DNA from: Thermoflexaceae bacterium
GTDB taxonomy: Bacteria; Bacillota; Clostridia; Lachnospirales; Lachnospiraceae
Assembly: GCA_029226085.1 (NCBI GenBank)
Contig: JAQXXN010000045.1
Coordinates: forward strand, 1-44,862
Length of the DNA stretch: 44,862 bases
Direction: 5' to 3'
Shown: one piece after another, positions 1 through 10,047 of the stretch
Layout of the letters: each line of letters begins with the position of its first letter
Numbering within the stretch: the first letter of the stretch is position 1
Program-made: the position numbers and the translations under genes
Notes under the pieces: model-generated
Seen by the model: the letters and a program-made list of their open reading frames with translations, nothing else
The model's database searches: none
What the model was told of the DNA's origin: nothing

Positions 1-110
1 GGTGCATGATAATGAAAAAACGGGTCTATGTATATGGTTGCTGCCGCACAGACTGCTAAAACAGCCAGTGTTCCCATTATCACGATTTTATTCCAGGTTT
101 GGCTTTTCAT
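1..110 (-). CDS. N-terminus of a membrane-anchored/secreted protein, partial at window edge; possibly an AlgJ/AlgX/DHHW-like partner of the adjacent MBOAT protein
   Basis: Minus-strand frame from ATG at 110: MKSQTWNKIVIMGTLAVLAVCAAATIYIDPFFHYHAP..., a signal-anchor followed by D-P-F-x-H-Y, immediately downstream of the MBOAT gene. Only 36 aa visible. Confidence 0.5.
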   Translation of the reverse strand, partial: MKSQTWNKIVIMGTLAVLAVCAAATIYIDPFFHYHA

Positions 111-122
111 AATCATCTTCCT

Positions 123-1586
123 CTAAAAATTAAAATATAAGAATGTCGATATTCCCGACAAGGACAGAATCGACCATACTAAAAGCACGATTGTAAATAA
201 TGCTGTCTTAAGATTTGGCACAAACCGGATTTTGCTGCAGTTTTTTCCTGCCAGCACGATAATAAATGCCGCCGCAAAAAACACCAGCATGTGAAATCCC
301 CCGAAATTTTCTGCAAGATTATATAAGGGACGACAGTGAAGCTCAAGGAAAGTTACCTCCGGAAGTTCAAATGCCTTAAAAAGCTCTGAACGGATTTTTA
401 TGGAATTCGCATTCCAGGTAAATAGCCCTTTTAAAACTCCCAGTGCCTGTTTTACACTGTCTGCGCGAAAGATAATCCATGTACAGTTGACAAACACAAA
501 AGTCACAATCCATCGAAATCCCACAAATAATCTGTCCCAGATATTCCGAAACACCCGGTTAAAACATTGTGCGATTCCATGAAGGCATCCCCAGAGAATA
601 AATGTCCAGCTGGCGCCATGCCATATTCCGCTAATCAGAAAGACTATCATGATATTGACATAGGTTCTTAATTTTCCTTTCCTGCTGCCACCCAGCGGAA
701 AATATACATATTCCCTTAAGAACCTTGTCAGTGTCATATGCCATCTTCCCCAAAAGTCCACAATGGATACCGCCTGATACGGTGAGTTAAAATTAACCGG
801 AAGTTCTATGTTAAACATTTTTCCGATACCGGATGCCATGTCGCAATACCCGCTAAAATCAAAATAAATCTGAAATGTATATGCCAGTGATACCAGTACC
901 GTTTCCATGGTTGTCATTGCCCAGACCGTGTCAAATCCCCATGTAACGGCTTTCCCGAAAGTATCCGCAAGCAGAACCTTCTTAAATAATCCCACGGAAA
1001 AAACAAAAATTCCCTCCGCCAGATTATCCGGCTGAAACCTTTTCTTATTTTCATCCTGGAACTGCGGAATCATTTCCCTGTGCAATACAATGGGTCCTGC
1101 AACCAGCTGTGGAAAAAAGGTCACAAAAAGCGCATAATCCAAAAAGCCATATTCCGCCGTTTCACCACGGTAAGAATCAATGAGATAAGAAACCTGCTGG
1201 AAGGTAAAAAAACTGATTCCCAGAGGAAGAAGGATATTCTTCAATGCAAACTCCTGATGAAATAAGGCATTGATATTCTCGATAAAAAAATCAAAATACT
1301 TAAAATAAAAAATGGAACTAATGTTTAAGAAAACTCCAACAATAGTTACTATTTTTTTCTTTCTTCCTTCACTTGTAAGAATCCACCCTGAGAAAAGATA
1401 ATTGCCCAGAATACTGATACAGATAACCGGAAGATACCATATATTATAATAGCTGTAAAACCATAACGACATCCCTATAAGCCACACCTTGGCAAGCGTG
1501 TACTTTTTTATCCTGTTCAGAACAAAATAACCGGTTAAAGCCACCGGTAAAAAAAACAATATAAAAAGATACGAATTAAATAAAAT
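123..1586 (-). CDS. MBOAT family O-acyltransferase (AlgI/DltB-like); start extended to a probable ATT codon at 1586
   Basis: Multi-TM protein with RFLREYVYFPLGGSRKG, NIMIVFLISGIWHGASWTFILWG and the catalytic His context. Extending upstream gives (I/M)LFNSYLFILFFLPVALTGYF, the usual AlgI-family N-terminus. Confidence 0.9.
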   Translation of the reverse strand: MLFNSYLFILFFLPVALTGYFVLNRIKKYTLAKVWLIGMSLWFYSYYNIWYLPVICISILGNYLFSGWILTSEGRKKKIVTIVGVFLNISSIFYFKYFDFFIENINALFHQEFALKNILLPLGISFFTFQQVSYLIDSYRGETAEYGFLDYALFVTFFPQLVAGPIVLHREMIPQFQDENKKRFQPDNLAEGIFVFSVGLFKKVLLADTFGKAVTWGFDTVWAMTTMETVLVSLAYTFQIYFDFSGYCDMASGIGKMFNIELPVNFNSPYQAVSIVDFWGRWHMTLTRFLREYVYFPLGGSRKGKLRTYVNIMIVFLISGIWHGASWTFILWGCLHGIAQCFNRVFRNIWDRLFVGFRWIVTFVFVNCTWIIFRADSVKQALGVLKGLFTWNANSIKIRSELFKAFELPEVTFLELHCRPLYNLAENFGGFHMLVFFAAAFIIVLAGKNCSKIRFVPNLKTALFTIVLLVWSILSLSGISTFLYFNF

Positions 1587-1622
1587 AGGTAACAGTCCCT
1601 TCGCAATGTAATATCTTTTTCT

Positions 1623-1651
1623 ATTATAGTTTTTTCGGTAATTAATTTCAA
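1623..1651 (-). promoter_or_regulatory. Sigma-A promoter of the MBOAT gene
   Basis: Minus strand TTGAAA (1651-1646) - 17 nt - TATAAT (1628-1623). Confidence 0.6.
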
Positions 1652-1686
1652 TTTATTTTGCATTTTTATACCTTCTTTCGGTTTTA

Positions 1687-1715
1687 TTGACATCCCACTT
1701 CTTTTTTGATACATT
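1687..1715 (+). promoter_or_regulatory. Sigma-A promoter of dapL
   Basis: TTGACA (1687-1692) - 17 nt - TACATT (1710-1715). Confidence 0.6.
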
Positions 1716-1764
1716 TATTGTAATTACGAAGATTCTAAATGAATACAAAAAGGAGTTTAAAACA

Positions 1765-2964
1765 ATGCCAAAATTAAATGAGAATTATCTTGACCTTCAG
1801 GAAAGTTATCTCTTTTCCGAAATTGCACACAGAGTTGCCGAATACACCAGGGAAAATCCGGACAAGAAGGTGATTCGTCTTGGTATCGGCGATGTTACAA
1901 AGCCGCTTGCCCCGCTTGCAATCAAGGCTCTTCATGAAGGCGTTGATGCAATGGCAACCGCAGAGACCTTTAAGGGTTATGGCCCGGAACGTGGATACGA
2001 TTTCTTAAGGGATGCCATAAAGGATTATTACGGAAGACGCGGCGTGGAAATTGATGCCGATGAAGTATTTGTTTCTGACGGAGCCAAGAGTGATACCGGT
2101 AATATTACAGAACTTTTTGCAAATGACAATGTAATTCTCGTACCGGACCCGGTTTATCCGGTTTATGTTGACACCAATATCATGATGGGTAAGAAGCTTG
2201 TTTACATGGACGGCAATGCAGAGAATGATTTCCTTCCGATGCCGGACAAGAGTGTACATGCCGATGTAATCTACATCTGCTCCCCGAATAACCCCACCGG
2301 TGCCTGCTACTCCAAGGCACAGCTTAAGGAATGGGTTGACTATGCTCTGGCTAATGATGCCGTTATTCTCTTTGATGCTGCATACGAAGCATTTGTCACA
2401 GATCCGGACAACCTTGCAAGAAGTATTTTTGAAATTGAAGGTGCCAAGAAATGTGCCATCGAATTCTGCTCTCTTTCAAAGACGGCAGGTTTCACCGGAA
2501 CAAGATGTGGTTATACCATCGTTCCGAAGGATCTTAAGTTCATGTCCTCCAGAGGTGTTGAGATGTCATTAAATGCAATGTGGAACAGAAGACAGTCCAC
2601 AAAATTTAACTCCACCTCTTATATCATCCAGCATGGTGCTGCTGCCGTATTTACAGAAGAGGGAATGGCACAGTGCATGGAAAATATTCATTACTATCAG
2701 GAAAATGCAAGAATCATTGCTGACATGCTCGGAAAGAAAGGAATCCGTTACTACGGCGGAATTAATTCCCCATACATCTGGTTTGAATGTCCAAATGGTA
2801 TGGAATCCTGGGATTTCTTTGATTATCTTCTTAAGAATGCACAGGTTGTCGGTACTCCTGGTGCAGGATTTGGTAAGAACGGAAAGAATTTCTTCCGTCT
2901 TACTGCTTTCGGAAGCAGGGAAAATACAATCGAGGCAATGGAACGATTTGATCAGTTATTCTAA
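1765..2964 (+). CDS. dapL: LL-diaminopimelate aminotransferase
   Basis: MPKLNENYLDLQESYLFSEIAHRVAEY...VIRLGIGDVTKPLAP; PLP-lysine context CSLSKTAGFTGTRCGY; SD AGGAG at 1751. The ORF-track start at 1687 falls on the -35 box. Confidence 0.93.
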   Translation: MPKLNENYLDLQESYLFSEIAHRVAEYTRENPDKKVIRLGIGDVTKPLAPLAIKALHEGVDAMATAETFKGYGPERGYDFLRDAIKDYYGRRGVEIDADEVFVSDGAKSDTGNITELFANDNVILVPDPVYPVYVDTNIMMGKKLVYMDGNAENDFLPMPDKSVHADVIYICSPNNPTGACYSKAQLKEWVDYALANDAVILFDAAYEAFVTDPDNLARSIFEIEGAKKCAIEFCSLSKTAGFTGTRCGYTIVPKDLKFMSSRGVEMSLNAMWNRRQSTKFNSTSYIIQHGAAAVFTEEGMAQCMENIHYYQENARIIADMLGKKGIRYYGGINSPYIWFECPNGMESWDFFDYLLKNAQVVGTPGAGFGKNGKNFFRLTAFGSRENTIEAMERFDQLF

Positions 2965-2985
2965 TATTTTTAAATAGAATGCAAA

Positions 2986-3030
2986 GAAAAAAACTACCGG
3001 AGAACTTTAAAACTCCCCGGTAGTTTTTTC
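2986..3030 (+). terminator. Rho-independent terminator downstream of dapL (possibly bidirectional)
   Basis: AAAAAACTACCGG...CCGGTAGTTTTTT inverted repeat followed by a T tract. Confidence 0.8.
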
Positions 3031-3052
3031 TATTATTTTTTATCCATTATCC

Positions 3053-6000
3053 TTAGCCCGTTATTTTTTTCCAGATAACAAGTATAATTGCAAGCAGAAT
3101 ACCTGCAACCGCCACAATCGGAATAATCGGTGACATGCCGCGTGATTCCGGTTCCACGGTATTATCTGCTGCCACAATATCTGCACTGATTGCAACCGGC
3201 TGGATAGATGCCGCATTCTTACCGGTATCAATTCTTGCTCCCGTATTAGCCGGTGCAGAGGAATTCAGTACCAGCACACCATGCATGTTGATTGTACCAT
3301 CCGCATTTCTTGTCGGTTCCACCGCTATATCCGTACTTTCAAACCAGTCCGTCGTCGCCGCCACACCTTCATTATTGGTGGACTCCAGTCCGTCATACAG
3401 ATAATTCGTTGAACTTCTTAAGGAATAGATGACACCGTTTCCTGCGCCAAGCTCCGGATTGGTGGTTGCATTATCCACAACCGACAGCATTCCTGTAAGA
3501 ATCCAAGCCTTCGGATTGGAATTTTTCGTATACAGACTGACATTGTATGCTTTTCCGTTTAATGAATTATTATATGCCGTACAGCTGATGATTTCACAGT
3601 TCGGTCCGGAATTGCTTGTGATTCCCTTTCCGAAGTTATTATATGATACACAGTTAATCAGCTGATGGGCACCGAACATATTCTCACCGCCCAGCTTGAA
3701 TCCGTTACCTTCTCCAAACAGCATGGTTTCATCTTCCAGATTGTCTTCTCTTAAGAAACCGTTACTATACGATACACAGTTTTCAATCACTACTTCACCA
3801 ATCGGGCCCGTAGTGGACTTGGCATACAAATCCCATCCGTCATCAATGTTATGATGTGCTATACATCCATAAAACTTATTACCGGTACCACAGGTTAATT
3901 TTGCAGCAAATCCATCCGCATCCGTTCTTCCCTTATCACAACAGTCATGGGCATCACAGTTTTTTATCAGATTGTTTTCCGGCCACATGCCGTCATCATT
4001 CGGTTCCGCCGAATACCTGCTGATCTGAAGTCCGGCACTGCTCATGTTGTGGATGTTGCACATTTCAACAATATTGTCATTACCACATACACTGATTCCT
4101 TTTCCCGAACCATATGCAAGCTCCAGACCATACACATGCCAGCTGCTTCCCACGATTGAAAGCATGGATACGGAATTTTCCAGTCCCGAACCGTCAAGAA
4201 GCACCCCTCCGGTACTTTGTGCCATAAGGATAATAGGCTGTTCTTTCGTGCCGTTCACACTTCTTCCAATGAGCAGATCCTGTGTCAGTTTATACTTACC
4301 GTTTAACAGCACAATCGTCTGACCCGGCTGGGCATAATTTAAAATCGTCTGTAAATCCAGCGGATTTTGAAGAGAACCGTCTCCATCCGTCTTTCCGTCC
4401 GGTGTTACATATAATATGTCACCAGGTTTTCCTATCTGCCGTACAAGAACTTTATGCTCACCGCTAATGGTTTCATATGACTTAAGATTCTCTACATTAT
4501 TATCCGGAGTAAATTCATAAGTAAAGGTTTCTTCTGCTCCCACAGTCAGCACGGCATCCGCCCGGATAATCTTATCCGCATCAAGCTCTCCGTTATAGAT
4601 TTCATTGCCCGCAGAATCCCTTACCTTTAAAAAACCTGCCACATTGGCAGAAACAATCAATTCATATTCCGTACTTCCAGTGGTATTTCCTGAATATATG
4701 GAAAAATCCGGCTCCACTAAAATTTCGTTGTCGCCTCCGGCAATACCTTCGGTTTTCTGAAATGTAATATTGCTAATTTCCACACCTACTTTACGTGCCG
4801 ATGCAACACCCACACAAATGGAGCCATCCTCCTGTACCATGATACTCTCAGTTCCGTTAAAGGTAATGGTCTCATTTGCACCATCCATGGATGCAATATA
4901 TCCTTCATCCGTCTTTTCCAGCGTATATGTAAAAGTATCCCCTACCTTAACGGAATCATTTTCATTTACCACGGAAAAAGAATTCTTATTATCATGATTC
5001 CGGATTGCTCCCTGATTATTATATGCATCATAAGAAGTATATCCGGTAATCAGCCTTGCACCGTGTCCGTGATATCCGTTATTATACATTTTAAACTGAC
5101 CCACAGACACGGAATTAAAATACTTCGCGTCCTTGGAACCCACACCTGCAATATCTGTTGCATAAATACCGTAACCGGTCTGGTTATCCGGTCCGTCATT
5201 AACATTGGTTACCATATAGGTTGCCGTAAGGACAAAGTTCTCCGTATTCGGGTCAACCTTGGTAAAATAATAAAAGATTCCGTCTTCACTGTCTGCAATC
5301 TTACCGTTTGTCTGTGACGCTATTTCGATTGTTCCGTCTGTTCCCGTCACATCCTCAACAGGAATGATACCAGAATCCGTCTTTACGGCATATTCCTTTC
5401 CGTTTACGGTAATCGTTCCGGAGGTTGCCGAACCCATTGCCGCAATATACCACTGCTGCTTTGGCTCACCTACGGTAATAATACCGGTAGACTCCTTTTT
5501 CTCGTCTTCCTTATATGCCGTAACCTTAATTTCATATGGCTTTCCTTCCGTTAATCCGGTAAGGGTATAATCTCCCTCTGTAAGATTGGATGCCGCAACC
5601 GTATACTTTTCCGTTCCCGATTCCCTATATGCAACTTCAAATCCATCGGCATCCACATTATTCCAGTCCACATAAACCGAGCCGTCACCCAGATTATTCA
5701 GCCACGTAATTTCAGGATTTGCCAGCGGAAGCTTATAATTTTTTATTTTAACTTCTTCGCTTTCTTTATCCGGACAGCCTTTTCTGTACGCTTCTGCCTT
5801 AACTACATAGTCTCCCTTAAGGCTTGGTGCAAAATTATACACTCCCGATTCCGTAATCTGTACACACATGTTCTCGTAACCGTTCTGGAAGAGGAATAAT
5901 CTTGCACTGTCTGCCCCGTCTGTTCCAATTGCCATTGAAACATCCACATCAATCGTACCTTCATCATTAACAGTCACACTGTTAATCACCGGAGCCTCAA

Positions 6001-6631
6001 CTTCATCCCAGTCTTTTCTGGTAATACTCTGAACGGTGTTCCCCGTGTATTCTACCTTTATGTAATAGATATTAATACCCTGGGAAGCCTTAAAACAATA
6101 TGTTCCTGCCTGCGGTATGTTATAAACAACCGGCGTAATTTTCCCATCGTCCCCTGCTGATGTGGGAGCAAAATATGTTCCGCCTTCCACCATTTCACCC
6201 GTAGCCGTATCATACAGGGAAAGGGATCTGTCCGCTTCTTCCTTGTTGCTGCTTATCATGTAAACAGCTGCCGTACCTGCGCCTCCGGTAGTAAAGGAAA
6301 CTGTTCTTTCCGTTTCTCCAGACTTTCCGTTGTATTTCAGCCTCTTCGTAAACGACATGGTACCGTCTTCATTACTTTTGGCATTGGCATCTACCGTCAG
6401 CTTCTTATCGGACGATGCTCCCAATGTAAAATCACCAAATACCAGATCCTGGGTAATATCCCCCTCCGGCAGCTCACTGGCATTAAATGTTATTACCGTA
6501 GTTTCGCTGCCGTTTTCATTCTCTGCCTGTACAGACAATTTCCCGTTCATAAACTCTGTCGGTAATAGACTGATTGTCAATAACACTGTCAGAAGTCCCG
6601 ACATAAATCTCTTATTTCTTCTCAATCTCAT
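3053..6631 (-). CDS. Secreted, membrane-anchored pectate-lyase-like protein (PL9-type right-handed beta-helix, FN3-like domain, C-terminal TM anchor)
   Basis: Signal peptide MRLRRNKRFMSGLLTVLLTISLLPTEFMNG; FN3-like region PEITWLNNLGDGSVYVDWNNVDADGFEVAYRE; PL9-like DADGFAAKLTCGTGNKFYGCIAHHNIDDGWDLYAKS and GEGNGFKLGG; C-terminal IIPIVAVAGILLAIILVIWKKITG. SD GGAGG precedes the Met at 6631. Confidence 0.82.
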   Translation of the reverse strand: MRLRRNKRFMSGLLTVLLTISLLPTEFMNGKLSVQAENENGSETTVITFNASELPEGDITQDLVFGDFTLGASSDKKLTVDANAKSNEDGTMSFTKRLKYNGKSGETERTVSFTTGGAGTAAVYMISSNKEEADRSLSLYDTATGEMVEGGTYFAPTSAGDDGKITPVVYNIPQAGTYCFKASQGINIYYIKVEYTGNTVQSITRKDWDEVEAPVINSVTVNDEGTIDVDVSMAIGTDGADSARLFLFQNGYENMCVQITESGVYNFAPSLKGDYVVKAEAYRKGCPDKESEEVKIKNYKLPLANPEITWLNNLGDGSVYVDWNNVDADGFEVAYRESGTEKYTVAASNLTEGDYTLTGLTEGKPYEIKVTAYKEDEKKESTGIITVGEPKQQWYIAAMGSATSGTITVNGKEYAVKTDSGIIPVEDVTGTDGTIEIASQTNGKIADSEDGIFYYFTKVDPNTENFVLTATYMVTNVNDGPDNQTGYGIYATDIAGVGSKDAKYFNSVSVGQFKMYNNGYHGHGARLITGYTSYDAYNNQGAIRNHDNKNSFSVVNENDSVKVGDTFTYTLEKTDEGYIASMDGANETITFNGTESIMVQEDGSICVGVASARKVGVEISNITFQKTEGIAGGDNEILVEPDFSIYSGNTTGSTEYELIVSANVAGFLKVRDSAGNEIYNGELDADKIIRADAVLTVGAEETFTYEFTPDNNVENLKSYETISGEHKVLVRQIGKPGDILYVTPDGKTDGDGSLQNPLDLQTILNYAQPGQTIVLLNGKYKLTQDLLIGRSVNGTKEQPIILMAQSTGGVLLDGSGLENSVSMLSIVGSSWHVYGLELAYGSGKGISVCGNDNIVEMCNIHNMSSAGLQISRYSAEPNDDGMWPENNLIKNCDAHDCCDKGRTDADGFAAKLTCGTGNKFYGCIAHHNIDDGWDLYAKSTTGPIGEVVIENCVSYSNGFLREDNLEDETMLFGEGNGFKLGGENMFGAHQLINCVSYNNFGKGITSNSGPNCEIISCTAYNNSLNGKAYNVSLYTKNSNPKAWILTGMLSVVDNATTNPELGAGNGVIYSLRSSTNYLYDGLESTNNEGVAATTDWFESTDIAVEPTRNADGTINMHGVLVLNSSAPANTGARIDTGKNAASIQPVAISADIVAADNTVEPESRGMSPIIPIVAVAGILLAIILVIWKKITG

Positions 6632-6674
6632 GCAATCCTCCATATATTTCCAATTCAAACATTATTTGGTCTTA

Positions 6675-6703
6675 AGTTTATCACGGACAAGCCATTATTT
6701 CAA
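6675..6703 (-). promoter_or_regulatory. Sigma-A promoter of the pectate-lyase-like gene
   Basis: Minus strand TTGAAA (6703-6698) - 17 nt - TAAACT (6680-6675). Confidence 0.5.
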
Positions 6704-6724
6704 GCTATCCTGCAAACATCACAT

Positions 6725-6758
6725 AAAGCAGGCTGCCATTTTCATGACAGCCTGCTTT
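6725..6758 (-). terminator. Hairpin downstream of phoU, probable terminator
   Basis: AAGCAGGCTG(T/C)CATGAAAATG(A/G)CAGCCTGCTT inverted repeat between phoU and the next gene. Confidence 0.6.
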
Positions 6759-6794
6759 ACGTAACCTGGTTACTATATTTTTAAGAGAGAAAAT

Positions 6795-7442
6795 CTACTG
6801 TTCTTCGTGTCTGCCTGTAATTGAGAAAATAACCCACTCCGCAATATTGGTGGCATGGTCGCCAATTCTCTCAAAGTACTTTCCTATCATTAACAAATCC
6901 AGTGCCTGATGTCCATTATCCGGATTCTGATGAATTAAATCAATAAGTTCTCCTTTAATTTCAACAAATAAATCATCAACCACATCATCACGATTGATTA
7001 CTTCATGTGCAAGCTCAATATCTCTTCTTACAAATGCATCCACACTATTTATAAGCATAAACATAGTTTCTTTTGCCATCTGCTGAAGATGTGTCAGCTT
7101 CTTAATCATCGGTTCCTTCGGCATGCTCAGGCAGATTTCGGAAATATCCGTTGCATGGTCACCGATACGTTCCATGTCTGTAATCATCTTAAGCGCAGAA
7201 GAAACCAGACGAAGGTCTCCTGCCACCGGCTGCTGCTGCAACAGTAATTTCATGCACAGGGATTCGATGTCTTTTTCCAGACGGTCGATCTGTTCATCCA
7301 TTTCCATTGCCCTGCGTGCTTTTTCATCATCCTGATTTACCAGCGCATCAATTGCCATTTCTATGGCACGTTCAATCAGACTTCCCATCTCAATCAGCTG
7401 GTTATTTAATAACTCAAGCTGCTTTAAATAATACTCTCTCAT
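6795..7442 (-). CDS. phoU: Phosphate signalling complex protein PhoU
   Basis: Two PhoU repeats (DMERIGDHATDISEI, YFERIGDHATNIAEW); downstream of pstB. Confidence 0.95.
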   Translation of the reverse strand: MREYYLKQLELLNNQLIEMGSLIERAIEMAIDALVNQDDEKARRAMEMDEQIDRLEKDIESLCMKLLLQQQPVAGDLRLVSSALKMITDMERIGDHATDISEICLSMPKEPMIKKLTHLQQMAKETMFMLINSVDAFVRRDIELAHEVINRDDVVDDLFVEIKGELIDLIHQNPDNGHQALDLLMIGKYFERIGDHATNIAEWVIFSITGRHEEQ

Positions 7443-8194
7443 TAGCCGAACCTCCCCGTGATATAATCTTCTGTCTTTTTATTTTTAGGCATTGCAAATA
7501 ATTCTCCGGTAGCCCCTTCCTCAATTACTTCACCCAGTAAAAAGAAAACTGTCTTATCAGATATTCTGGCTGCCTGCTGCATGTTATGTGTAACCATTAC
7601 AATGGTGTACTCTTTCTTAAGCTCCAGTGCAAGTTCCTCAATTTTGGAAGTAGAAATCGGATCCAGTGCACTTGTTGGTTCATCCATGAGAATTACTTCC
7701 GGCTGAACTGCCAGCGCCCTTGCAATACAGAGTCTTTGCTGCTGTCCTCCGGAAAGTCCTAATGCAGACTTATGGAGTCTGTCCGAAACCTCATCCCAGA
7801 TGGCGGCTCCCTTCAGGCTTTTTTCCACAATTGCATCAAGTGTGCTCTTATCCTTTACTCCATGGATTCTTGGTCCATAAGCAACATTATCATAGATGCT
7901 CATCGGAAACGGATTAGGCTGCTGGAATACCATTCCTACTTTTTTTCTTAAAACGGTAGTATCTACTCTGGGATCATAAATATCCTCTCCATCCAGCGTA
8001 ATTGTACCGGTAATTCTACAATCTTTTACCAGATCATTCATTCTGTTTAAGCATCTTAAATACGTGGATTTGCCACATCCGCTGGGTCCAATGAATGCCG
8101 TAATGGCGTTCTGCTCGATATTCAGGTTGATATTTTTTAATGCATGATTCTCACCATAATATAAGTCCAGATTTTTCGTTATAATTTTATCCAT
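7442..8194 (-). CDS. pstB: Phosphate ABC transporter ATP-binding protein
   Basis: Walker [10 protein letters not shown], signature [15 protein letters not shown], Walker [32 protein letters not shown] is PstB-typical. Confidence 0.97.
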   Translation of the reverse strand: MDKIITKNLDLYYGENHALKNINLNIEQNAITAFIGPSGCGKSTYLRCLNRMNDLVKDCRITGTITLDGEDIYDPRVDTTVLRKKVGMVFQQPNPFPMSIYDNVAYGPRIHGVKDKSTLDAIVEKSLKGAAIWDEVSDRLHKSALGLSGGQQQRLCIARALAVQPEVILMDEPTSALDPISTSKIEELALELKKEYTIVMVTHNMQQAARISDKTVFFLLGEVIEEGATGELFAMPKNKKTEDYITGRFG

Positions 8195-8206
8195 ATATTA
8201 CTCCTA

Positions 8207-9085
8207 TTACTTTTCAATACTATTTACATCAAATTTCTTTGCCAGAAACTTTGTAAGGAAATTAATCAGCAGAACAATCACAAGCAAAACTACCGCTATA
8301 CCGAATGCCACGTCATATTCTGCCTTTGACATGGACAGATAGAGCTGAATGGTGAGCGTTCCGCCGGGATTTAACACCTTTCCAAACAAACCTTTTAATC
8401 CGGCTTTCGGCAGTAATGCGCTGCTGCCTGCCGTAAAAAGCAGTGCGGCTGATTCGCCCACAATACGTCCGATTGCCAGAATGACACCGGTAATGATTCC
8501 CGGCATTGCAGACGGAAGAAGCACCGTACGAATCATATACCATTTCGGTGCACCCATTCCTATGGAACCGGTCCGATAGCTGTCCGGCACTGCTCTTAAT
8601 GCTTCCTGTGTATTTCTGGTAATTAGAGGAAGAACCATCAGTACCAAAGTGAATGAACCGGTTAAAATGGAAAAACCAAGATGTAATACTTCACCAAAGA
8701 AAATCATGCCGAATAATCCGAAAATTATGGATGGAATACCGGAAAGTATTTCTGTTGTAAACTCAATAAGGCGAACCATTCTGCCCGGTTTTGCATATTC
8801 ATTCAGATATATGGCTGAACCCACACTGATTGGCGTCGCTATGAGAAGTGTAATTACTATAATGTAAATGGTATTAATAATATTTCCGGCAATACCAACC
8901 GTATTTTTTAATACACTGGTTACGGATGTAAGGAATGACCAGTTTACTACTCCGATACCTTTTATAAACACATAGACTATAATTCCAAGAACCAGTGCCA
9001 CGGAGAAAAATGCCGAAAAATAGATGGCAGCTTTCAGAATATTATCAGATACTCTTACTTTTTTGTTCATAATGCTGTTTTCCAT
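8207..9085 (-). CDS. pstA: Phosphate ABC transporter permease
   Basis: Binding-protein-dependent permease, GIPSIIFGLFGMIFFG and RIVGESAALLFTAG; gene order. Confidence 0.95.
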   Translation of the reverse strand: MENSIMNKKVRVSDNILKAAIYFSAFFSVALVLGIIVYVFIKGIGVVNWSFLTSVTSVLKNTVGIAGNIINTIYIIVITLLIATPISVGSAIYLNEYAKPGRMVRLIEFTTEILSGIPSIIFGLFGMIFFGEVLHLGFSILTGSFTLVLMVLPLITRNTQEALRAVPDSYRTGSIGMGAPKWYMIRTVLLPSAMPGIITGVILAIGRIVGESAALLFTAGSSALLPKAGLKGLFGKVLNPGGTLTIQLYLSMSKAEYDVAFGIAVVLLVIVLLINFLTKFLAKKFDVNSIEK

Positions 9086-10035
9086 TACTGCACTTCTCCC
9101 TTCTTAAGAATTTTTGTGAGTACCGTGTTTATTAACATGATGAAAACAAACAGTACAAGACCGATTGTAAATAATACCTGTCTATGTATGCCTTCCGCAT
9201 ATCCCATTTCCGCAACAATTGCAGTTGTAAGAAATCTTACTGAATTAAACGGAAGCGGTGCATTGATGGAGCTTCCTGAAACCAGGGTAATTGCCATTGC
9301 CTCACCAATCGCACGCCCTGTTCCCAGTACAATGGCTGTAATGATTCCGGATTTGCATGCCGGAAGAATTACCTTAAAGATTGTCTGAATATGTGATGCG
9401 CCAAGTGCAAGTGAAGCCGATTTTAAATGTACCGGCACCTGTCTTATGCTGGACTGGCTGATGTTAATTACCGTTGGAAGAATCATGATTGCCAGTACAA
9501 TTACCGCTGATAAAAGATTGGCTCCGCCGGTAAACTGATGTGTTTCGGAACCCTTAAAAATTGCCAGTTCCAGTTTATACATAAGCGGATTCAAAATCAT
9601 GAGACCAAGAAGTCCGTAAATAACCGATGGAATACCGGCAAGAAGTTCTACTGCCGCACTAACCCATTTTGCAATTCCCTGCGGTGCAACTTCTGCCAGA
9701 AAAACTGCTGTAAGAACACCAATGGGAACTCCTAATAAAACTGCCATGGAAGTACCCACGATGGATGTTAAAATGACATACAGGATACCAAAGGAGGGGT
9801 CAATACCTGATGTCGGGGCCGGATTCCATTCCGTACTGAACAAAATCTCCTTCAATCCTACCTTAAAGATTGCAGGAGTACCACTGATTATCATGTAAAG
9901 TGCAATTGCAGCCACGGCAAATACCGCTGTAACTGCGCATACTGTAAAAATACCCTTTGCCACATTTTCGACTGTCGATTTTGAAATTCCTGATTTCGAC
10001 TCAATAATCGAAACAACTTTTGTTTCACTATCCAT
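9085..10035 (-). CDS. pstC: Phosphate ABC transporter permease
   Basis: GIPSVIYGLLGL, GRAIGEAMAITLVSG; gene order. Confidence 0.95.
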   Translation of the reverse strand: MDSETKVVSIIESKSGISKSTVENVAKGIFTVCAVTAVFAVAAIALYMIISGTPAIFKVGLKEILFSTEWNPAPTSGIDPSFGILYVILTSIVGTSMAVLLGVPIGVLTAVFLAEVAPQGIAKWVSAAVELLAGIPSVIYGLLGLMILNPLMYKLELAIFKGSETHQFTGGANLLSAVIVLAIMILPTVINISQSSIRQVPVHLKSASLALGASHIQTIFKVILPACKSGIITAIVLGTGRAIGEAMAITLVSGSSINAPLPFNSVRFLTTAIVAEMGYAEGIHRQVLFTIGLVLFVFIMLINTVLTKILKKGEVQ

Positions 10036-10047
10036 ATATACCTCATA

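Noticed and set aside
1687-1764. N-terminal extension of DapL in the ORF track (MTSHFFFDTFIV...)
   Set aside because: It starts on the -35 box of the promoter; the SD-supported start is 1765.
3135-6764. Many plus-strand ORFs (60-144 aa) antisense to the pectate-lyase-like gene
   Set aside because: Shadow ORFs opposite a long well-supported CDS; no SD or recognisable domain.
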